From contig NZ_MPDJ01000001.1 in assembly GCF_001881565.1 (NCBI RefSeq), forward strand, positions 1,255,234 through 1,319,233: DNA of 64,000 nt, written 5' to 3'. Under the pieces are notes generated by a model. It did no database searches. It saw nothing but the letters and a program-made list of their open reading frames with translations, and was not told the origin of the DNA. Shown piece after piece: positions 1 through 9,130 of the stretch. The stretch's first letter is position 1; each line of letters begins with the position of its first letter. The stretch is from Eisenbergiella tayi. GTDB taxonomy: Bacteria > Bacillota > Clostridia > Lachnospirales > Lachnospiraceae. The position numbers and the translations under genes were made by a program.

Positions 1-41
1 AGAGGGAGCCTGAACAGTTACGTTTTTTGCTATTTATTCAC

Positions 42-908
42 TCATCCCTTGACAGAACCGACCAGCATACCTTTTACAAAGTATTTCTGAAGGAATGGAT
101 AAACCATAATAATTGGAAGCGATGTGATGATAATCAAAGCCATCTTGGCATTTTCCGTAATCATAGTACCGTTGGCAGAATCAATTGCCGCAGCATTGGC
201 CATAAGCACCAGTTCCCTTAATATTACCTGGAGTGTCCAGTATTTGGAATCGTTCAGGAAAATGGTTGCCCAGAAAAAAGAATTCCAGTAGCTGACAGCA
301 TAAAACAGGGTAACGGTGGCCATAACGGATTTTGCCAGGGGGAGATAAACCTTCAGCATAATCCCCAGCTGCCCCGCTCCGTCAATTTCAGCCGCCTCTT
401 CCAGCTCGATGGGAATTGTCATCAGGAAATTCCTCATAATGATAAGGTTGTAGGTACTGATACAGCCGGGTATGATCAGCGACCATATGGTGTCAGTCAT
501 TCCCAGCTTGTTAACCAGAAGATAAAAGGGAATCATTCCTCCTTCAAACAGCATGGTAAAGACCAGGAACAGGGTAAGAAGGCTCCTGTACGGCAGATAT
601 TTCTTGGACAGGACATAGGCCCCCATAAAGGTAAGCACCATGCTTAAAAAGGTTCCCGTCAGAGTAACAAAAATGGAATTGAAGAAAGACTGTACGACCC
701 TTTTGTTGCTGAGCATGGTAACATAGGCATCCAGATTAATCTGATCCGGAAGAAGCAGCATCTTTCCGCTGTAAATATAATTTGTGGAAGAAACCGATCC
801 TATGATAATATACCAGAACGGATACAGCATAAGCAGAGTAACCAAAGCCAGCAAGACAGTATTAACAATCGTGAAAGCACTTATTTTCCTTTTCTTCCTC
901 ACTACCAT
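42..908 (-). CDS. Sugar ABC transporter permease, LplC/YtcP type
   Basis: Inner-membrane permease of a CUT1 carbohydrate importer. The 288-residue protein has six hydrophobic segments and the cytoplasmic EAA loop that docks on the ATPase (EEAAEIDGAGQLG, about residue 170). It ends in KG like other MalG/LplC permeases. Its start overlaps the end of the upstream permease by 7 bp, so the two are co-transcribed and presumably form a heterodimer. In LplABC-type systems the lipoprotein binding protein usually lies next to the permeases; it is not in this window and may lie beyond position 1. The ATPase is normally a shared MsmX-type protein encoded elsewhere. The substrate cannot be told from sequence; oligosaccharides or uronides are typical. 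Confidence 0.92.
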   Translation of the reverse strand: MVVRKKRKISAFTIVNTVLLALVTLLMLYPFWYIIIGSVSSTNYIYSGKMLLLPDQINLDAYVTMLSNKRVVQSFFNSIFVTLTGTFLSMVLTFMGAYVLSKKYLPYRSLLTLFLVFTMLFEGGMIPFYLLVNKLGMTDTIWSLIIPGCISTYNLIIMRNFLMTIPIELEEAAEIDGAGQLGIMLKVYLPLAKSVMATVTLFYAVSYWNSFFWATIFLNDSKYWTLQVILRELVLMANAAAIDSANGTMITENAKMALIIITSLPIIMVYPFLQKYFVKGMLVGSVKG

Positions 909-1840
909 ATTCCCCCGTCTTCCGATATCCTTTTGGATGCCCAGTTGGCACCCAGCACCATGACAAATCCTATCAATGATTTAAACAGCCCGATCGCCGT
1001 TCCCAGCGAATAATTATTTACTGAGCTCATTCCCACACGGTATACATAATATTCAATCGTTTCACCCACACTGAGGACGGAATCATTCAGCATGGCAAAT
1101 GTCTGGTCAAAATTCAGGCTCAGAATCGCCCCGACTCTCATGATAAGCATGACCGATATTACCGACGATATTCCCGGCAGGGTAATGTATCTTAGACAGT
1201 TCCAGCGGTTTGCCCCGTCGATGGCCGCCGCCTCGTATAATTCTTCATCCACTCCCGTAATAGCCGCCAGATAAACGATCGAGCCCCATCCGACCTCTTT
1301 CCATACACTGGACAGCACTACCATCCACCGGTACCATACCGAGCTTCCCATAAAGTTAATGCCTGCTCCTCCGGCCGCCTTTATCACGGCATTCACAGGG
1401 CCTTTGCTGACAGAGAAGAACATATAAAACAATCCGCCTGCCACCGCCCAGGAAATAAAATGAGGAAGATAGGTAATCGACTGTACCACGCGTTTTCCCA
1501 TTTTATTTTTCACTTCATTAATACTCAGCGCCAGAATAATCGGCGCCGGGAACACAATACAGATGTCCATCACGCTGAGAATTATATTATTTTTTAATAC
1601 GGATAAAAAGGCAGAGGATTTGAACAGCCGTTCAAAATTGGCCATTCCAACAAAAGGGCTGCCCCCGATTCCTTTCATCGGACTGAAGGATTTAAAAGCG
1701 ATTATAATTCCGCCCATGGGAATGTATTTAAAAATGATATACCATATTGCCACCGGCAGAAAAATCAAATAAAGAGTTATGTATTTTTTTAAATGCTTCT
1801 TCTTTTTCATCACTGCTCCGGTACCCGCTGATTTAGCCAT
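902..1840 (-). CDS. Sugar ABC transporter permease, LplB type
   Basis: Partner permease of the same CUT1 importer. After a basic cytoplasmic N-terminus (KKKKHLKKY) there are six membrane segments. The EAA motif (YEAAAIDGANRWN) lies near residue 205, the usual place for LplB/YtfT-like permeases of about 310 residues. An in-frame ATG 6 bp upstream (1846) sits only 2 bases after the GGAAGGG ribosome binding site; the ATG at 1840 has a normal 8-base spacing and is preferred. This is the first gene of a leftward operon with the LplC-like permease. The AT-rich region upstream (1841-2100) presumably holds the promoter, but I could not fix it. Confidence 0.9.
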   Translation of the reverse strand: MAKSAGTGAVMKKKKHLKKYITLYLIFLPVAIWYIIFKYIPMGGIIIAFKSFSPMKGIGGSPFVGMANFERLFKSSAFLSVLKNNIILSVMDICIVFPAPIILALSINEVKNKMGKRVVQSITYLPHFISWAVAGGLFYMFFSVSKGPVNAVIKAAGGAGINFMGSSVWYRWMVVLSSVWKEVGWGSIVYLAAITGVDEELYEAAAIDGANRWNCLRYITLPGISSVISVMLIMRVGAILSLNFDQTFAMLNDSVLSVGETIEYYVYRVGMSSVNNYSLGTAIGLFKSLIGFVMVLGANWASKRISEDGGIW

Positions 1841-2103
1841 ATCCATGTCCCTTCCGACTTTTTTTGCTGTTTATCTTATCTATTTTTAATTATAGACAAT
1901 AACAGGGCCGCTTCAATCCACACGGTTTTATATAAAGTATCCTGTTTTTATATTTAAACAGGTTTTTTTATGTATATTTTTTCTCATTCAAAAGATGTTG
2001 TTAGCTGTTTTTACTTTTTTTCACCGTTAATTAGCCTATATTATTTTAAAAAATGTATATACACAGGCAAAATTATACTTACTGTGCCATAGATGTATCA
2101 GAA
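1841..2103. other. AT-rich intergenic region, no gene seen
   Basis: Very AT-rich spacer upstream of the leftward permease operon, with long T and A runs. A TATAAT lies on the minus strand at 2072-2077, but no good -35 box is found at the right distance. No ORF here looks coding. Confidence 0.5.
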
Positions 2104-2140
2104 CAAAAAACGGCCTTCAGGATCGCCCCTGAAAGCCGTT
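2104..2140 (-). terminator. Intrinsic terminator of the tRNA transcript
   Basis: Read leftward, AACGGCTTTCAGG pairs with CCTGAAGGCCGTT across a 6-nt loop, and the stem is followed by a run of T. It lies about 130 bp downstream of tRNA-Leu and would end the tRNA-Tyr/tRNA-Leu transcript. Confidence 0.8.
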
Positions 2141-2267
2141 GTAAAAAATAATTATATTACTTTCAATGATAACTGGAAAATGAAAAGAAATATCCCGACA
2201 AAAGCCGAAAATAAAAAAGAACCCTACCCGTCAGAAACCAGGTAAAGAGTCCTCTTCAAAAGACTGA

Positions 2268-2351
2268 TGCCGGCAACCGGACTTGAACCGGTACGAGATT
2301 GCTCCCGAGGGATTTTAAGTCCCTTGCGTCTGCCAATTCCGCCATGCCGGC
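2268..2351 (-). tRNA. tRNA-Leu (anticodon UAA)
   Basis: An 84-nt class II tRNA. The 7-bp acceptor stem GCCGGCA/TGCCGGC is followed by T8 G9, a D arm (GGCGGAATTGGCAGACGC), an anticodon loop CTTAAAA (anticodon TAA), a short variable arm, and a T arm with GGTTCAAGTCC. The discriminator base is A, as expected for leucine. CCA is not encoded (TCA follows), so the CCA-adding enzyme encoded at 16728-18056 would complete it. It lies 47 bp downstream of tRNA-Tyr on the same strand. Confidence 0.96.
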
Positions 2352-2398
2352 AGACCATCCGCAGTCTATACAAAGCATTTCTGTGAGCCTGCGGATAA

Positions 2399-2480
2399 TG
2401 GATGGAGGTGGATTCGAACCACCGAAGCAATTTGCAGCAGATTTACAGTCTGTCCCCTTTGGCCACTCGGGAATCCATCC
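2399..2480 (-). tRNA. tRNA-Tyr (anticodon GUA)
   Basis: An 82-nt class II tRNA. The acceptor stem GGATGGA/TCCATCC is perfect and the discriminator is A. The D arm carries CCGAGTGGCC, the anticodon loop is CTGTAAA (anticodon GTA), and there is a long variable arm and a T arm with GGTTCGAATCC. CCA is not encoded. It is first in a two-tRNA transcript with tRNA-Leu. Confidence 0.96.
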
Positions 2481-2493
2481 ATTTTCTATTGCC

Positions 2494-2513
2494 GGAGACG
2501 GAAATCCGTCTCC
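2494..2513. other. Short perfect hairpin between GH13 gene and tRNA-Tyr
   Basis: GGAGACGGA and TCCGTCTCC form a 9-bp hairpin with a 2-nt loop between the GH13 stop codon and the tRNA 5' end. There is no T tract on the minus strand, so it may be a processing or weak termination site. Confidence 0.4.
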
Positions 2514-2537
2514 AACAATATACATTTAACCATAACT

Positions 2538-4706
2538 TTATTGGAATTGCAAGAAATTTTTTCCGTTCGTTTTCTCATTCGTTTTCAAGTCTTCCTGCTT
2601 CCTGACCGGTTTATTCTTATGCTGCAGGATAACCCCTGATGAGGGGGGCATAGTCACGGTTATTTTTCCTGCCGTTACCTGATACGTCACATGCTCCGTA
2701 TCATATCCTTCCCTTCCTGTAATGATAAGCCTTGTCATTTCCGACTGTTTGGGTATCCCCAGTTCCCAGACGGATAATTCCTTCGTCATTTCGTGCCCAT
2801 TGTTGTTAATCAGTATCACGGAATGGTTATCTTTGGTAAAACGGGCATAACCAATCATATTATCGGCGGTGAGCATCCATTTGATGGAGCCGGTCTTAAA
2901 TTCCTTATTTTCCTTATGCACACGGATGATTGCCTTATGAAAGGCGATCATCTCCTTATCTTCCCTGCCCCAGGGATAAGTACGACGGTTATCCGGATCG
3001 GTAAAGCCGCACAGTCCGGCTTCATCCCCGTAATATATCGTGGGCGCGCCTGGCCAGGTCATCTGTATTAATACCGCTTCCCTCATAACAGCCTTGTCAA
3101 CGCCTTCATTGGCGGCGCCCGGCCCCAAGGTATTCATACGTCCCACCTTCTTGTTGGTACGGGTCAGGAAACGGGAATGATCATGGTTAGAAAGCTCATT
3201 CATGGCAACCTGAAGGGAAGGTGTGGCAAAACAGGCAGTATGATAGCCCATGGCTGACCAGAAGCTTTCTCCGTTGCCCAGCAAATCCGGGCGGTAATCA
3301 TCACTGTGCTTCTGCATTCCCGTAAGGAACCAGGTCACCGGCTCCATAAATGCATCATAATTCATCACCGTATCCCACTGATCCCCCTGAAGCCAGGAGG
3401 AAGGATCCCCATAGTGCTCCGCGAGAATAATGGCATTGGGATTGGCGTTTTTAACACTTCTGCGGAAATCTCTCCAGAACCGATGGTTAAAATCCGGGGA
3501 ATGCCCCAAATCCGCGGCTACATCCAGTCTCCAGCCGTCGGCATTAAAAGGCGGTGAAACCCATTTAGCCGCAATTTTCATGATATATTCATACAGCTGC
3601 CTGGAACCCTCATAATTCAGCTTGGGAAGGGTATCATGCCCCCACCAGCCGTCATAAGTGGGGTTATAAGGAAACCTGTTCTCATCATGGAACATAAAAT
3701 AGTCATGATACGGACTGTCCTTTTCGATAAAGGCGCCCTTGGCATAGCCTTCCTTGCCTTCGTATATCCGTTCCCGATCCAGCCACTTGTTAAAAGAGCC
3801 GCAGTGATTGAACACACCGTCAATAATAACGCGCATCCCTCTTCTGTGGGCTTCCTCAACCACATCAATAAACATCTGGTTGCTGGCCTCCAGGTTCACC
3901 CTGTTGGTCACACGGTTGATATAACGGCCGGCAAAACGGTTTTCATGCTGCCAGTCCGGAAGAAGATCGCCTTCCTCATATACTATCTTTCCCACATGGG
4001 GATCGATATAGTCATAATCCTGTATATCATATTTATGGTTAGACGGAGATACGAACAGAGGATTGAAGTAGATCACGTCTATCCCCAGATCCTGCAGGTA
4101 ATCCATCTTATCCAATACTCCCTGCAGATCTCCCCCGTAAAAATCCCTCACGTCCATTTGGGAAGGATACCGGTACCAGTCATCAACCTTTTTCGATTTG
4201 TCACCGATATAATGGTATTCTCCTGTAAGTACATCGTTGGCGGGATCTCCGTTATAAAAACGATCCACATATATCTGATACATGACTGCGCCTTTGGCCC
4301 AGGCCGGTGTGGAAAAGCCGGGTATAATACAGAAATAATAATGCTCTTCCGTCTGCTTTACCACGCCTCTTGTATCATAATAGCATTTTACTTTTCCTAA
4401 CTGTGCTTCAAAATAATAAGTGATTTTTTCATTATCCAGCAGCTGCCGGTATTCGTAATAGTCAAAAAGAGAATCCGACGACACTTTAAACATCAGATTC
4501 TTCTGTCCCTGGCAGACAAAAAACACCCGGTCCAGATTGTTCTTTTTTGCCCTGAAGGTAATTGTCACTTCACTGTATGGTGCCGGTTCTGCCGGTGATA
4601 TAAAATTTCCAGTCGTATCACTGAACAGAGCTCTTTTGCTGAGGACCGGCCGCATACTGCTTATATACTGATGCTGTTCGCCCCGCAAAAACCGTTCAAA
4701 ATTCAT
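2538..4706 (-). CDS. GH13 alpha-amylase family enzyme (neopullulanase/cyclomaltodextrinase-like)
   Basis: Cytoplasmic alpha-1,4-glucan hydrolase acting on cyclodextrins, pullulan fragments or maltooligosaccharides. The order is an N-terminal CBM34-like beta domain (about residues 1-130), the (beta/alpha)8 GH13 barrel, and a C-terminal beta domain. All GH13 signatures are visible: DGVFNH (region I), GWRLDVA with the nucleophile Asp (II), ILAEHYG with the acid/base Glu (III), and ELSNHD (IV). Region V reads LPKLN, as in neopullulanase-type subfamilies. There is no signal peptide. An upstream start at 4733 adds nine residues but has a poorer ribosome binding site; AAGGGTG precedes the ATG at 4706. 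It is probably monocistronic, ahead of the tRNAs. Confidence 0.93.
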   Translation of the reverse strand: MNFERFLRGEQHQYISSMRPVLSKRALFSDTTGNFISPAEPAPYSEVTITFRAKKNNLDRVFFVCQGQKNLMFKVSSDSLFDYYEYRQLLDNEKITYYFEAQLGKVKCYYDTRGVVKQTEEHYYFCIIPGFSTPAWAKGAVMYQIYVDRFYNGDPANDVLTGEYHYIGDKSKKVDDWYRYPSQMDVRDFYGGDLQGVLDKMDYLQDLGIDVIYFNPLFVSPSNHKYDIQDYDYIDPHVGKIVYEEGDLLPDWQHENRFAGRYINRVTNRVNLEASNQMFIDVVEEAHRRGMRVIIDGVFNHCGSFNKWLDRERIYEGKEGYAKGAFIEKDSPYHDYFMFHDENRFPYNPTYDGWWGHDTLPKLNYEGSRQLYEYIMKIAAKWVSPPFNADGWRLDVAADLGHSPDFNHRFWRDFRRSVKNANPNAIILAEHYGDPSSWLQGDQWDTVMNYDAFMEPVTWFLTGMQKHSDDYRPDLLGNGESFWSAMGYHTACFATPSLQVAMNELSNHDHSRFLTRTNKKVGRMNTLGPGAANEGVDKAVMREAVLIQMTWPGAPTIYYGDEAGLCGFTDPDNRRTYPWGREDKEMIAFHKAIIRVHKENKEFKTGSIKWMLTADNMIGYARFTKDNHSVILINNNGHEMTKELSVWELGIPKQSEMTRLIITGREGYDTEHVTYQVTAGKITVTMPPSSGVILQHKNKPVRKQEDLKTNEKTNGKNFLQFQ

Positions 4707-4824
4707 AATCCAAACACCCTTGCTCTCATGCATTTCCCGGTATATAACCTAAATGCCTACTATTAGAGATTTTCCTTCTCCATTGTAACGTAAACCCCGC
4801 CTACATTCAAGCTTTTACCACAGT

Positions 4825-4856
4825 AAAAAAGACAGCTTTTTACGGCTGTCCTTTTT
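4825..4856 (-). terminator. Intrinsic terminator downstream of ftsH
   Basis: GACAGC and GCTGTC form a stem around an 8-nt loop with T runs on both sides, so it could act in both directions. It is the first terminator after the ftsH stop codon (5015) and lies in the 309-bp spacer to the GH13 gene. The rest of that spacer holds only AT-rich DNA with an 8-G run at about 4905-4912. Confidence 0.75.
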
Positions 4857-5014
4857 AGAGAAGGTATTTCTTATGGGGTATAGCAAAAAACTATATAATG
4901 TATTGGGGGGGGTTACGAGTATTATAATAGCAAACCCAACCCAATTTGTACATACCCAGAATTCACAAATATCACAAATTCACTATATCATTTTTGGTAC
5001 TTTTTCACAATTGA

Positions 5015-6865
5015 CTATTCAGCAACGGTATCGAAGAAGGGTTTCTCCTTCTGGAACAGGGCTTCAAACTCTTCTCTGGTGATTTTTTCCTTCTGAAGAA
5101 GAAGCTGTGCGGACTTATGGAGCACCTCCATATTTTCCAGGATGATATCCTTCGCGCGGCTGTAGCACCTGTCTATGATTTCCTTAACCTCTTTATCAAT
5201 TTCCCCGCTGATCAGCTCACTGTGGGATTTGGCATGGGCCAGATCCCTTCCGATGAACACTTCATCGTCATCGTCGTCATAGCATACAACGCCGATATTG
5301 TCCGACATACCGAAGCGGGTAACCATTTTCCTGGCAAGCTTGGTAGCCTTCTTGATATCGCTGGAGGCCCCTGTGGTAATGTCATCAAAAATAAGCTGCT
5401 CGGCGATACGGCCTCCCAGGGAAACCATGATTTCCTCTTCCAGCCGTCCTCTTGTCATAAACATATCATCCCGTTCGGGAAGGGGCATCGTATAGCCTGC
5501 CGCGCCGATGCCGGTAGGTATAATGGATACCGTGTAAACCGGTCCCACATCAGGCAGCACATGGAAGAGAATGGCATGGCCTGATTCATGGTATGCGGTA
5601 ATTTTCTTTTCTTCATCGGAAATGATGCGGCTTCTTTTCTCCGAACCGATTCCCACTTTGATAAACGCTCTCTGGATATCTTCCTGGGCTACAAAAACCC
5701 GATCCGCTTCGGCAGCCAGAATTGCCGCCTCATTCAAAAGATTCTCCAGATCCGCCCCTGTGAAGCCTGCGGTAGTCTGGGCAACCTGCTTTAAGTTCAC
5801 GTTTTCGGCCAGAGGCTTATTCCTGGCATGAAGCTTCAGGATATCCTCCCTGCCGCCCACATCAGGAGTCCCCACGCTGATCTTACGGTCAAAACGCCCC
5901 GGGCGGAGAATCGCCGGATCCAGGATATCCACACGGTTGGTCGCTGCCATAACGATGATGCCTTCATTCACGCCGAAGCCGTCCATTTCCACAAGCAGCT
6001 GATTCAGGGTCTGCTCCCTTTCATCATGGCCGCCGCCCATGCCGGTGCCTCTGCGCCTTGCCACAGCGTCAATTTCATCGATAAATACAATACAGGGTGA
6101 GTTCTTCTTGGCTTCCTCGAACAGGTCACGGACCCTGGAAGCGCCCACACCAACAAACATCTCCACAAAATCAGAGCCTGAAATACTGAAAAAAGGAACA
6201 TTCGCTTCGCCGGCAATCGCCTTGGCAAGAAGCGTCTTACCTGTTCCGGGAGGGCCCTCCAGAAGAACTCCCTTGGGAATCCTCGCGCCTACCTTGGTGA
6301 ATTTGGAAGGCTCACGCAGGAAATCCACGATTTCCTGAAGCTCCTCTTTCTCCTCCTTCAGCCCGGCTACCTCTTTGAGAGTAATTTTGTTCTCACTGCC
6401 CACGCTCATTCTGGCCCTGCTCTTGCCAAAATTCATCATTTTGTTGCTTCCTGCCCCCGCTCCTGCATTTTGGGCATTCATCATCATGAAGAAAAATACC
6501 ATGATAACAACGCCTACTATCAATACGGGCAGCATGGAATTCATAAACCAGCTTTCTTTGGGCACATCACGCACGATAGGATCAATGCCGCTGTCCTCAA
6601 AAAGCTGTATAGCCTCTTCCACATTCGTCACATAGACGGTCCGGCTATCCCCGCCTTTAAGCATAACAGTAACGGAACCGGTAGGGGTTTCCTTGTTCTG
6701 GCTGATAACGGCGCTGCTCACATTGCCCTCCGCCAGATCCTTTTCCAGTGCTCCTCTGGTATAATTATCCTGCATCTGGTTCATGGAACTGGACCAGACC
6801 ATCAGCAGAAGAGCTCCAAGCAGCAATATAAAGATCAGATTAAAGCCCCTGACATTTTTTCCCAA
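5015..6865 (-). CDS. ftsH: ATP-dependent zinc metalloprotease FtsH
   Basis: Membrane-bound hexameric AAA+ protease that degrades misfolded membrane proteins and selected regulators. The 616 residues give an N-terminal membrane segment, an extracytoplasmic FtsH_ext domain, and a second membrane segment (about 110-130). The AAA domain has GPPGTGKT (Walker A), FIDEIDA (Walker B) and the SRH region. The M41 protease domain has HESGH, with the third zinc ligand further on. Translation starts at TTG: GGAGG lies 7 bases before the TTG at 6865 and no closer ATG fits. It is the last gene of the tilS-hpt-ftsH block, the same order as in Bacillus. Confidence 0.97.
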   Translation of the reverse strand: MGKNVRGFNLIFILLLGALLLMVWSSSMNQMQDNYTRGALEKDLAEGNVSSAVISQNKETPTGSVTVMLKGGDSRTVYVTNVEEAIQLFEDSGIDPIVRDVPKESWFMNSMLPVLIVGVVIMVFFFMMMNAQNAGAGAGSNKMMNFGKSRARMSVGSENKITLKEVAGLKEEKEELQEIVDFLREPSKFTKVGARIPKGVLLEGPPGTGKTLLAKAIAGEANVPFFSISGSDFVEMFVGVGASRVRDLFEEAKKNSPCIVFIDEIDAVARRRGTGMGGGHDEREQTLNQLLVEMDGFGVNEGIIVMAATNRVDILDPAILRPGRFDRKISVGTPDVGGREDILKLHARNKPLAENVNLKQVAQTTAGFTGADLENLLNEAAILAAEADRVFVAQEDIQRAFIKVGIGSEKRSRIISDEEKKITAYHESGHAILFHVLPDVGPVYTVSIIPTGIGAAGYTMPLPERDDMFMTRGRLEEEIMVSLGGRIAEQLIFDDITTGASSDIKKATKLARKMVTRFGMSDNIGVVCYDDDDDEVFIGRDLAHAKSHSELISGEIDKEVKEIIDRCYSRAKDIILENMEVLHKSAQLLLQKEKITREEFEALFQKEKPFFDTVAE

Positions 6866-6933
6866 TTTCTTTCCTCCTTTTTCAGAAGATCCCTGCAGCC
6901 TCAGAACATGCTTATCTTCTTTTTTTTCAAACG

Positions 6934-6957
6934 AAGAAGCTGCTCACGCAGCTTCTT
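6934..6957. other. hpt-ftsH intercistronic hairpin
   Basis: AAGAAGCTGC, a TCAC loop and GCAGCTTCTT form a perfect 10-bp hairpin between the hpt stop (6963) and ftsH. On the minus strand an A-rich rather than T-rich tract follows, so it fits an mRNA processing or stability element better than a terminator. Confidence 0.45.
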
Positions 6958-6962
6958 ATCGA

Positions 6963-7490
6963 TTAATCATCAAATTCCACCACACCAATGTACGGAAGAT
7001 TTCTGTATCTCTGGTCATAATCGAGCCCGTAGCCTACTACAAACTCATCGGGAATCCGGAAGCCGGTATAATTCACATTTACTTCAACCACTCTTCTTTC
7101 CGGTTTATCCAGAAGCGTACACAGCGCCAGGCTCTTAGGCCCTCTGTCACGCATCATTTCCATCAGATAGCTCAGGGTTCTGCCGGAATCCACGATGTCC
7201 TCAACAATGATGACATCCTTATCCTTCAGAGGTTCATCCAAATCCTTTACGATCTTTACGATACCGCTGGATTTGGTGGAGCTTCCATAGCTGGATACAG
7301 ACATGAAATCCAAAGAAACCGGAACGGTAATCCTTTTGGCAAGCTCACACATAAAAAAGCTTCCGCCCTTCAGCACGCATACCAGATGAACCTGTCTTCC
7401 GGCATAATCCTTGCTGATCTGATCCCCTATTTCCTGGATTCTGGCATCCACCTCTTCCTCTGATAATAAAACTCTGACTCTCTCAGCCAT
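6963..7490 (-). CDS. hpt: Hypoxanthine phosphoribosyltransferase
   Basis: Purine salvage enzyme that transfers phosphoribose from PRPP to hypoxanthine or guanine, giving IMP or GMP. The 175-residue length is normal. The PRPP-binding loop VIIVEDIVDSGRTL is present (about residue 95), as are the flexible-loop region SSYGSSTKSSG and the C-terminal base-binding segment with VGYGLDYDQRYRNL. The ribosome binding site is GGAGGAAAAGAAA. The start overlaps the tilS stop by 8 bp, a translational coupling conserved in Firmicutes. Confidence 0.96.
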   Translation of the reverse strand: MAERVRVLLSEEEVDARIQEIGDQISKDYAGRQVHLVCVLKGGSFFMCELAKRITVPVSLDFMSVSSYGSSTKSSGIVKIVKDLDEPLKDKDVIIVEDIVDSGRTLSYLMEMMRDRGPKSLALCTLLDKPERRVVEVNVNYTGFRIPDEFVVGYGLDYDQRYRNLPYIGVVEFDD

Positions 7491-8985
7491 TTTCTTTTCC
7501 TCCTCTTATGTGTATACGGAGTATCCTTTTTGTATCTTCCGTTACTTTCACTGCACTGCTGATGCGGTAGCCCAATACCCAGAGGACATGGCTGCCGTCC
7601 GCGAGCAGAAGCAGATTTTCTCTATTTTTAACCGGTATCTTTTCCTGAATCAGGTAGTCCTTCAGACGTTTCTTCTGAAGCCTGTCGTTGATGGCAAGAT
7701 AGTCCCCCGGCTGTCTGGTCCGAAGTACCAGAGATTCTATTCTATCATAATCCAACCATTTCGTACATGTTTTTTGTGGAATAATCTGAGAATTTTCCCT
7801 GAAAAACACCGAAAATTCCAGGATCCCCGCATCCCCTGCATCGATTTGCAGCGCGGGCGCTTCCTGTTCTGTCTCCGTAATACGTTCTTCCAGCAGTTTC
7901 CTGTCTATTATCCGGCAAAAGGCAGGAGCCGTCTCCGAACCCTTCTCCGGCGCCTTCTCCTTTTCCTGCAGGATTACCTCTCCGAAGCCACGCAGCGCCT
8001 CTATTCCATAAGGCAGCATGAGCTTTCTTCCTCCCTGCTTATGAAAAAGAGCCTCCACATCACGGATATGGCTCATCCCTATATCCTTCCCGCCTCCGGA
8101 AAGCTCCTTCAGCACCTGCTTCAGCATATGTGTGCGCAGAAGCTCTTCCTCCCGCAGAAATGCATCCACCTCAATCCGGATTTCAGGATGTTCCTTACGG
8201 ACTCCCTCCGTCCCGCAGTCTGCCTTCCGCTCACAGCCGCCGGCCGCACCCCGGCTGCTGCAGCGATTAAGCGCCTCCTGCGCCATACGGTTCACATAAT
8301 CTGCTGTCTGCATGAGCAGCTCCGCCTCCTGCGCCAGATGAACGTCCGCTTCCCCGCAGATTTCTTCCCTGGCAAAAGGAAGGATATGACGGCGGATTTT
8401 ATTTCTGGTATAAGTATCCGTATCATTACTTTTATCTATACACCAGCTTATCTTTTTTTCCAGAAGCCAGCTTTCGATCTCATCTCTGCCCACGCACAGA
8501 AGAGGACGGATAATATGATCCCTCACCGGCCGGATGGATGCCATACCATCCAGCCCGGTACCGCGGAACATGTGAAAAAGAAGGGTTTCCGCCCTGTCGT
8601 TGCGGTTATGCGCCACAGCGATTCTGTCCGCGCCGAAATCCTCCGCCGCTTCCGCAAAAGCGCGGTAACGCGCCTGACGCCCCGCCTCCTCCACAGAAAG
8701 CTTCTTCTGCTGCGCTTCCCGTTCCACATCTGTTTCCGTGAGATAAAAGGCAATGCCCAGCTTCCTGCAGCATTCTTCCACATAAGCGGCATCCTCTCCC
8801 GCTTCCTCCCTGATCAGGTGATTCACATGGACAGCTGCCAGCTTCCATTCATAGCGGTCCGAAAGCAGGGCAAGCACATGGAGCAGGCAGACAGAATCCG
8901 CCCCTCCGGACACTCCCGTCACAATCCTGCTTCCTTTTTCCGCCATATGATGTTCTTCCATATAACTGCGTATTTTTTCTACCAT
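7483..8985 (-). CDS. tilS: tRNA(Ile)-lysidine synthetase TilS
   Basis: Modifies C34 of the tRNA-Ile(CAU) anticodon to lysidine so that it reads AUA. The PP-loop ATP pyrophosphatase motif SGGADS sits near residue 27. It is followed by the HRxxDxAET-like segment AHNRNDRAETL, a linker domain, and the C-terminal TilS domain (TRQPGDY, KRLKDYLI). An ATG at 9036 would add 17 residues, but those codons come from one arm of a 24-bp inverted repeat (9011-9082) and are unlike TilS N-termini. MVEKIRSY at 8985 matches the family start. It is coupled by overlap to hpt. Confidence 0.94.
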   Translation of the reverse strand: MVEKIRSYMEEHHMAEKGSRIVTGVSGGADSVCLLHVLALLSDRYEWKLAAVHVNHLIREEAGEDAAYVEECCRKLGIAFYLTETDVEREAQQKKLSVEEAGRQARYRAFAEAAEDFGADRIAVAHNRNDRAETLLFHMFRGTGLDGMASIRPVRDHIIRPLLCVGRDEIESWLLEKKISWCIDKSNDTDTYTRNKIRRHILPFAREEICGEADVHLAQEAELLMQTADYVNRMAQEALNRCSSRGAAGGCERKADCGTEGVRKEHPEIRIEVDAFLREEELLRTHMLKQVLKELSGGGKDIGMSHIRDVEALFHKQGGRKLMLPYGIEALRGFGEVILQEKEKAPEKGSETAPAFCRIIDRKLLEERITETEQEAPALQIDAGDAGILEFSVFFRENSQIIPQKTCTKWLDYDRIESLVLRTRQPGDYLAINDRLQKKRLKDYLIQEKIPVKNRENLLLLADGSHVLWVLGYRISSAVKVTEDTKRILRIHIRGGKENG

Positions 8986-9010
8986 TTTCTTACTAGCCTT
9001 CGGTTCTTTG

Positions 9011-9082
9011 TTCCCGCAGCCTTCCCGTCCGTGCATCTGCGCTCCTGCGGCGGCAGCCGCACGGACGGGAAGGCTGCGGGAA
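9011..9082. repeat. Perfect 24-bp inverted repeat at the spoIIE-tilS junction
   Basis: Arms at 9011-9034 and 9059-9082 are exact reverse complements (TTCCCGCAGCCTTCCCGTCC at the left start), separated by 24 nt that are also GC-rich. The repeat sits between the spoIIE stop (9131) and the tilS start (8985). It has no T tract. It could be a processing or stalling structure, or the remnant of a larger palindromic element. Confidence 0.85.
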
Positions 9083-9130
9083 TGAATCTTCAGTTTCCTT
9101 TGTATACTATATCCAAAATACGGAAAAAAA

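Noticed and set aside
3636..4400. Long plus-strand frame of 254 codons opposite the GH13 gene
   Set aside because: It is the antisense shadow of a well-conserved enzyme and has no recognisable domain.
4905..4912. Run of eight G as a phase-variable tract
   Set aside because: It is in a gene-free spacer and not placed at a promoter or start codon.
8986..9036. Extra 17 codons at the tilS start
   Set aside because: They are encoded by an arm of the 24-bp inverted repeat, are unlike TilS N-termini, and the downstream ATG fits the family.
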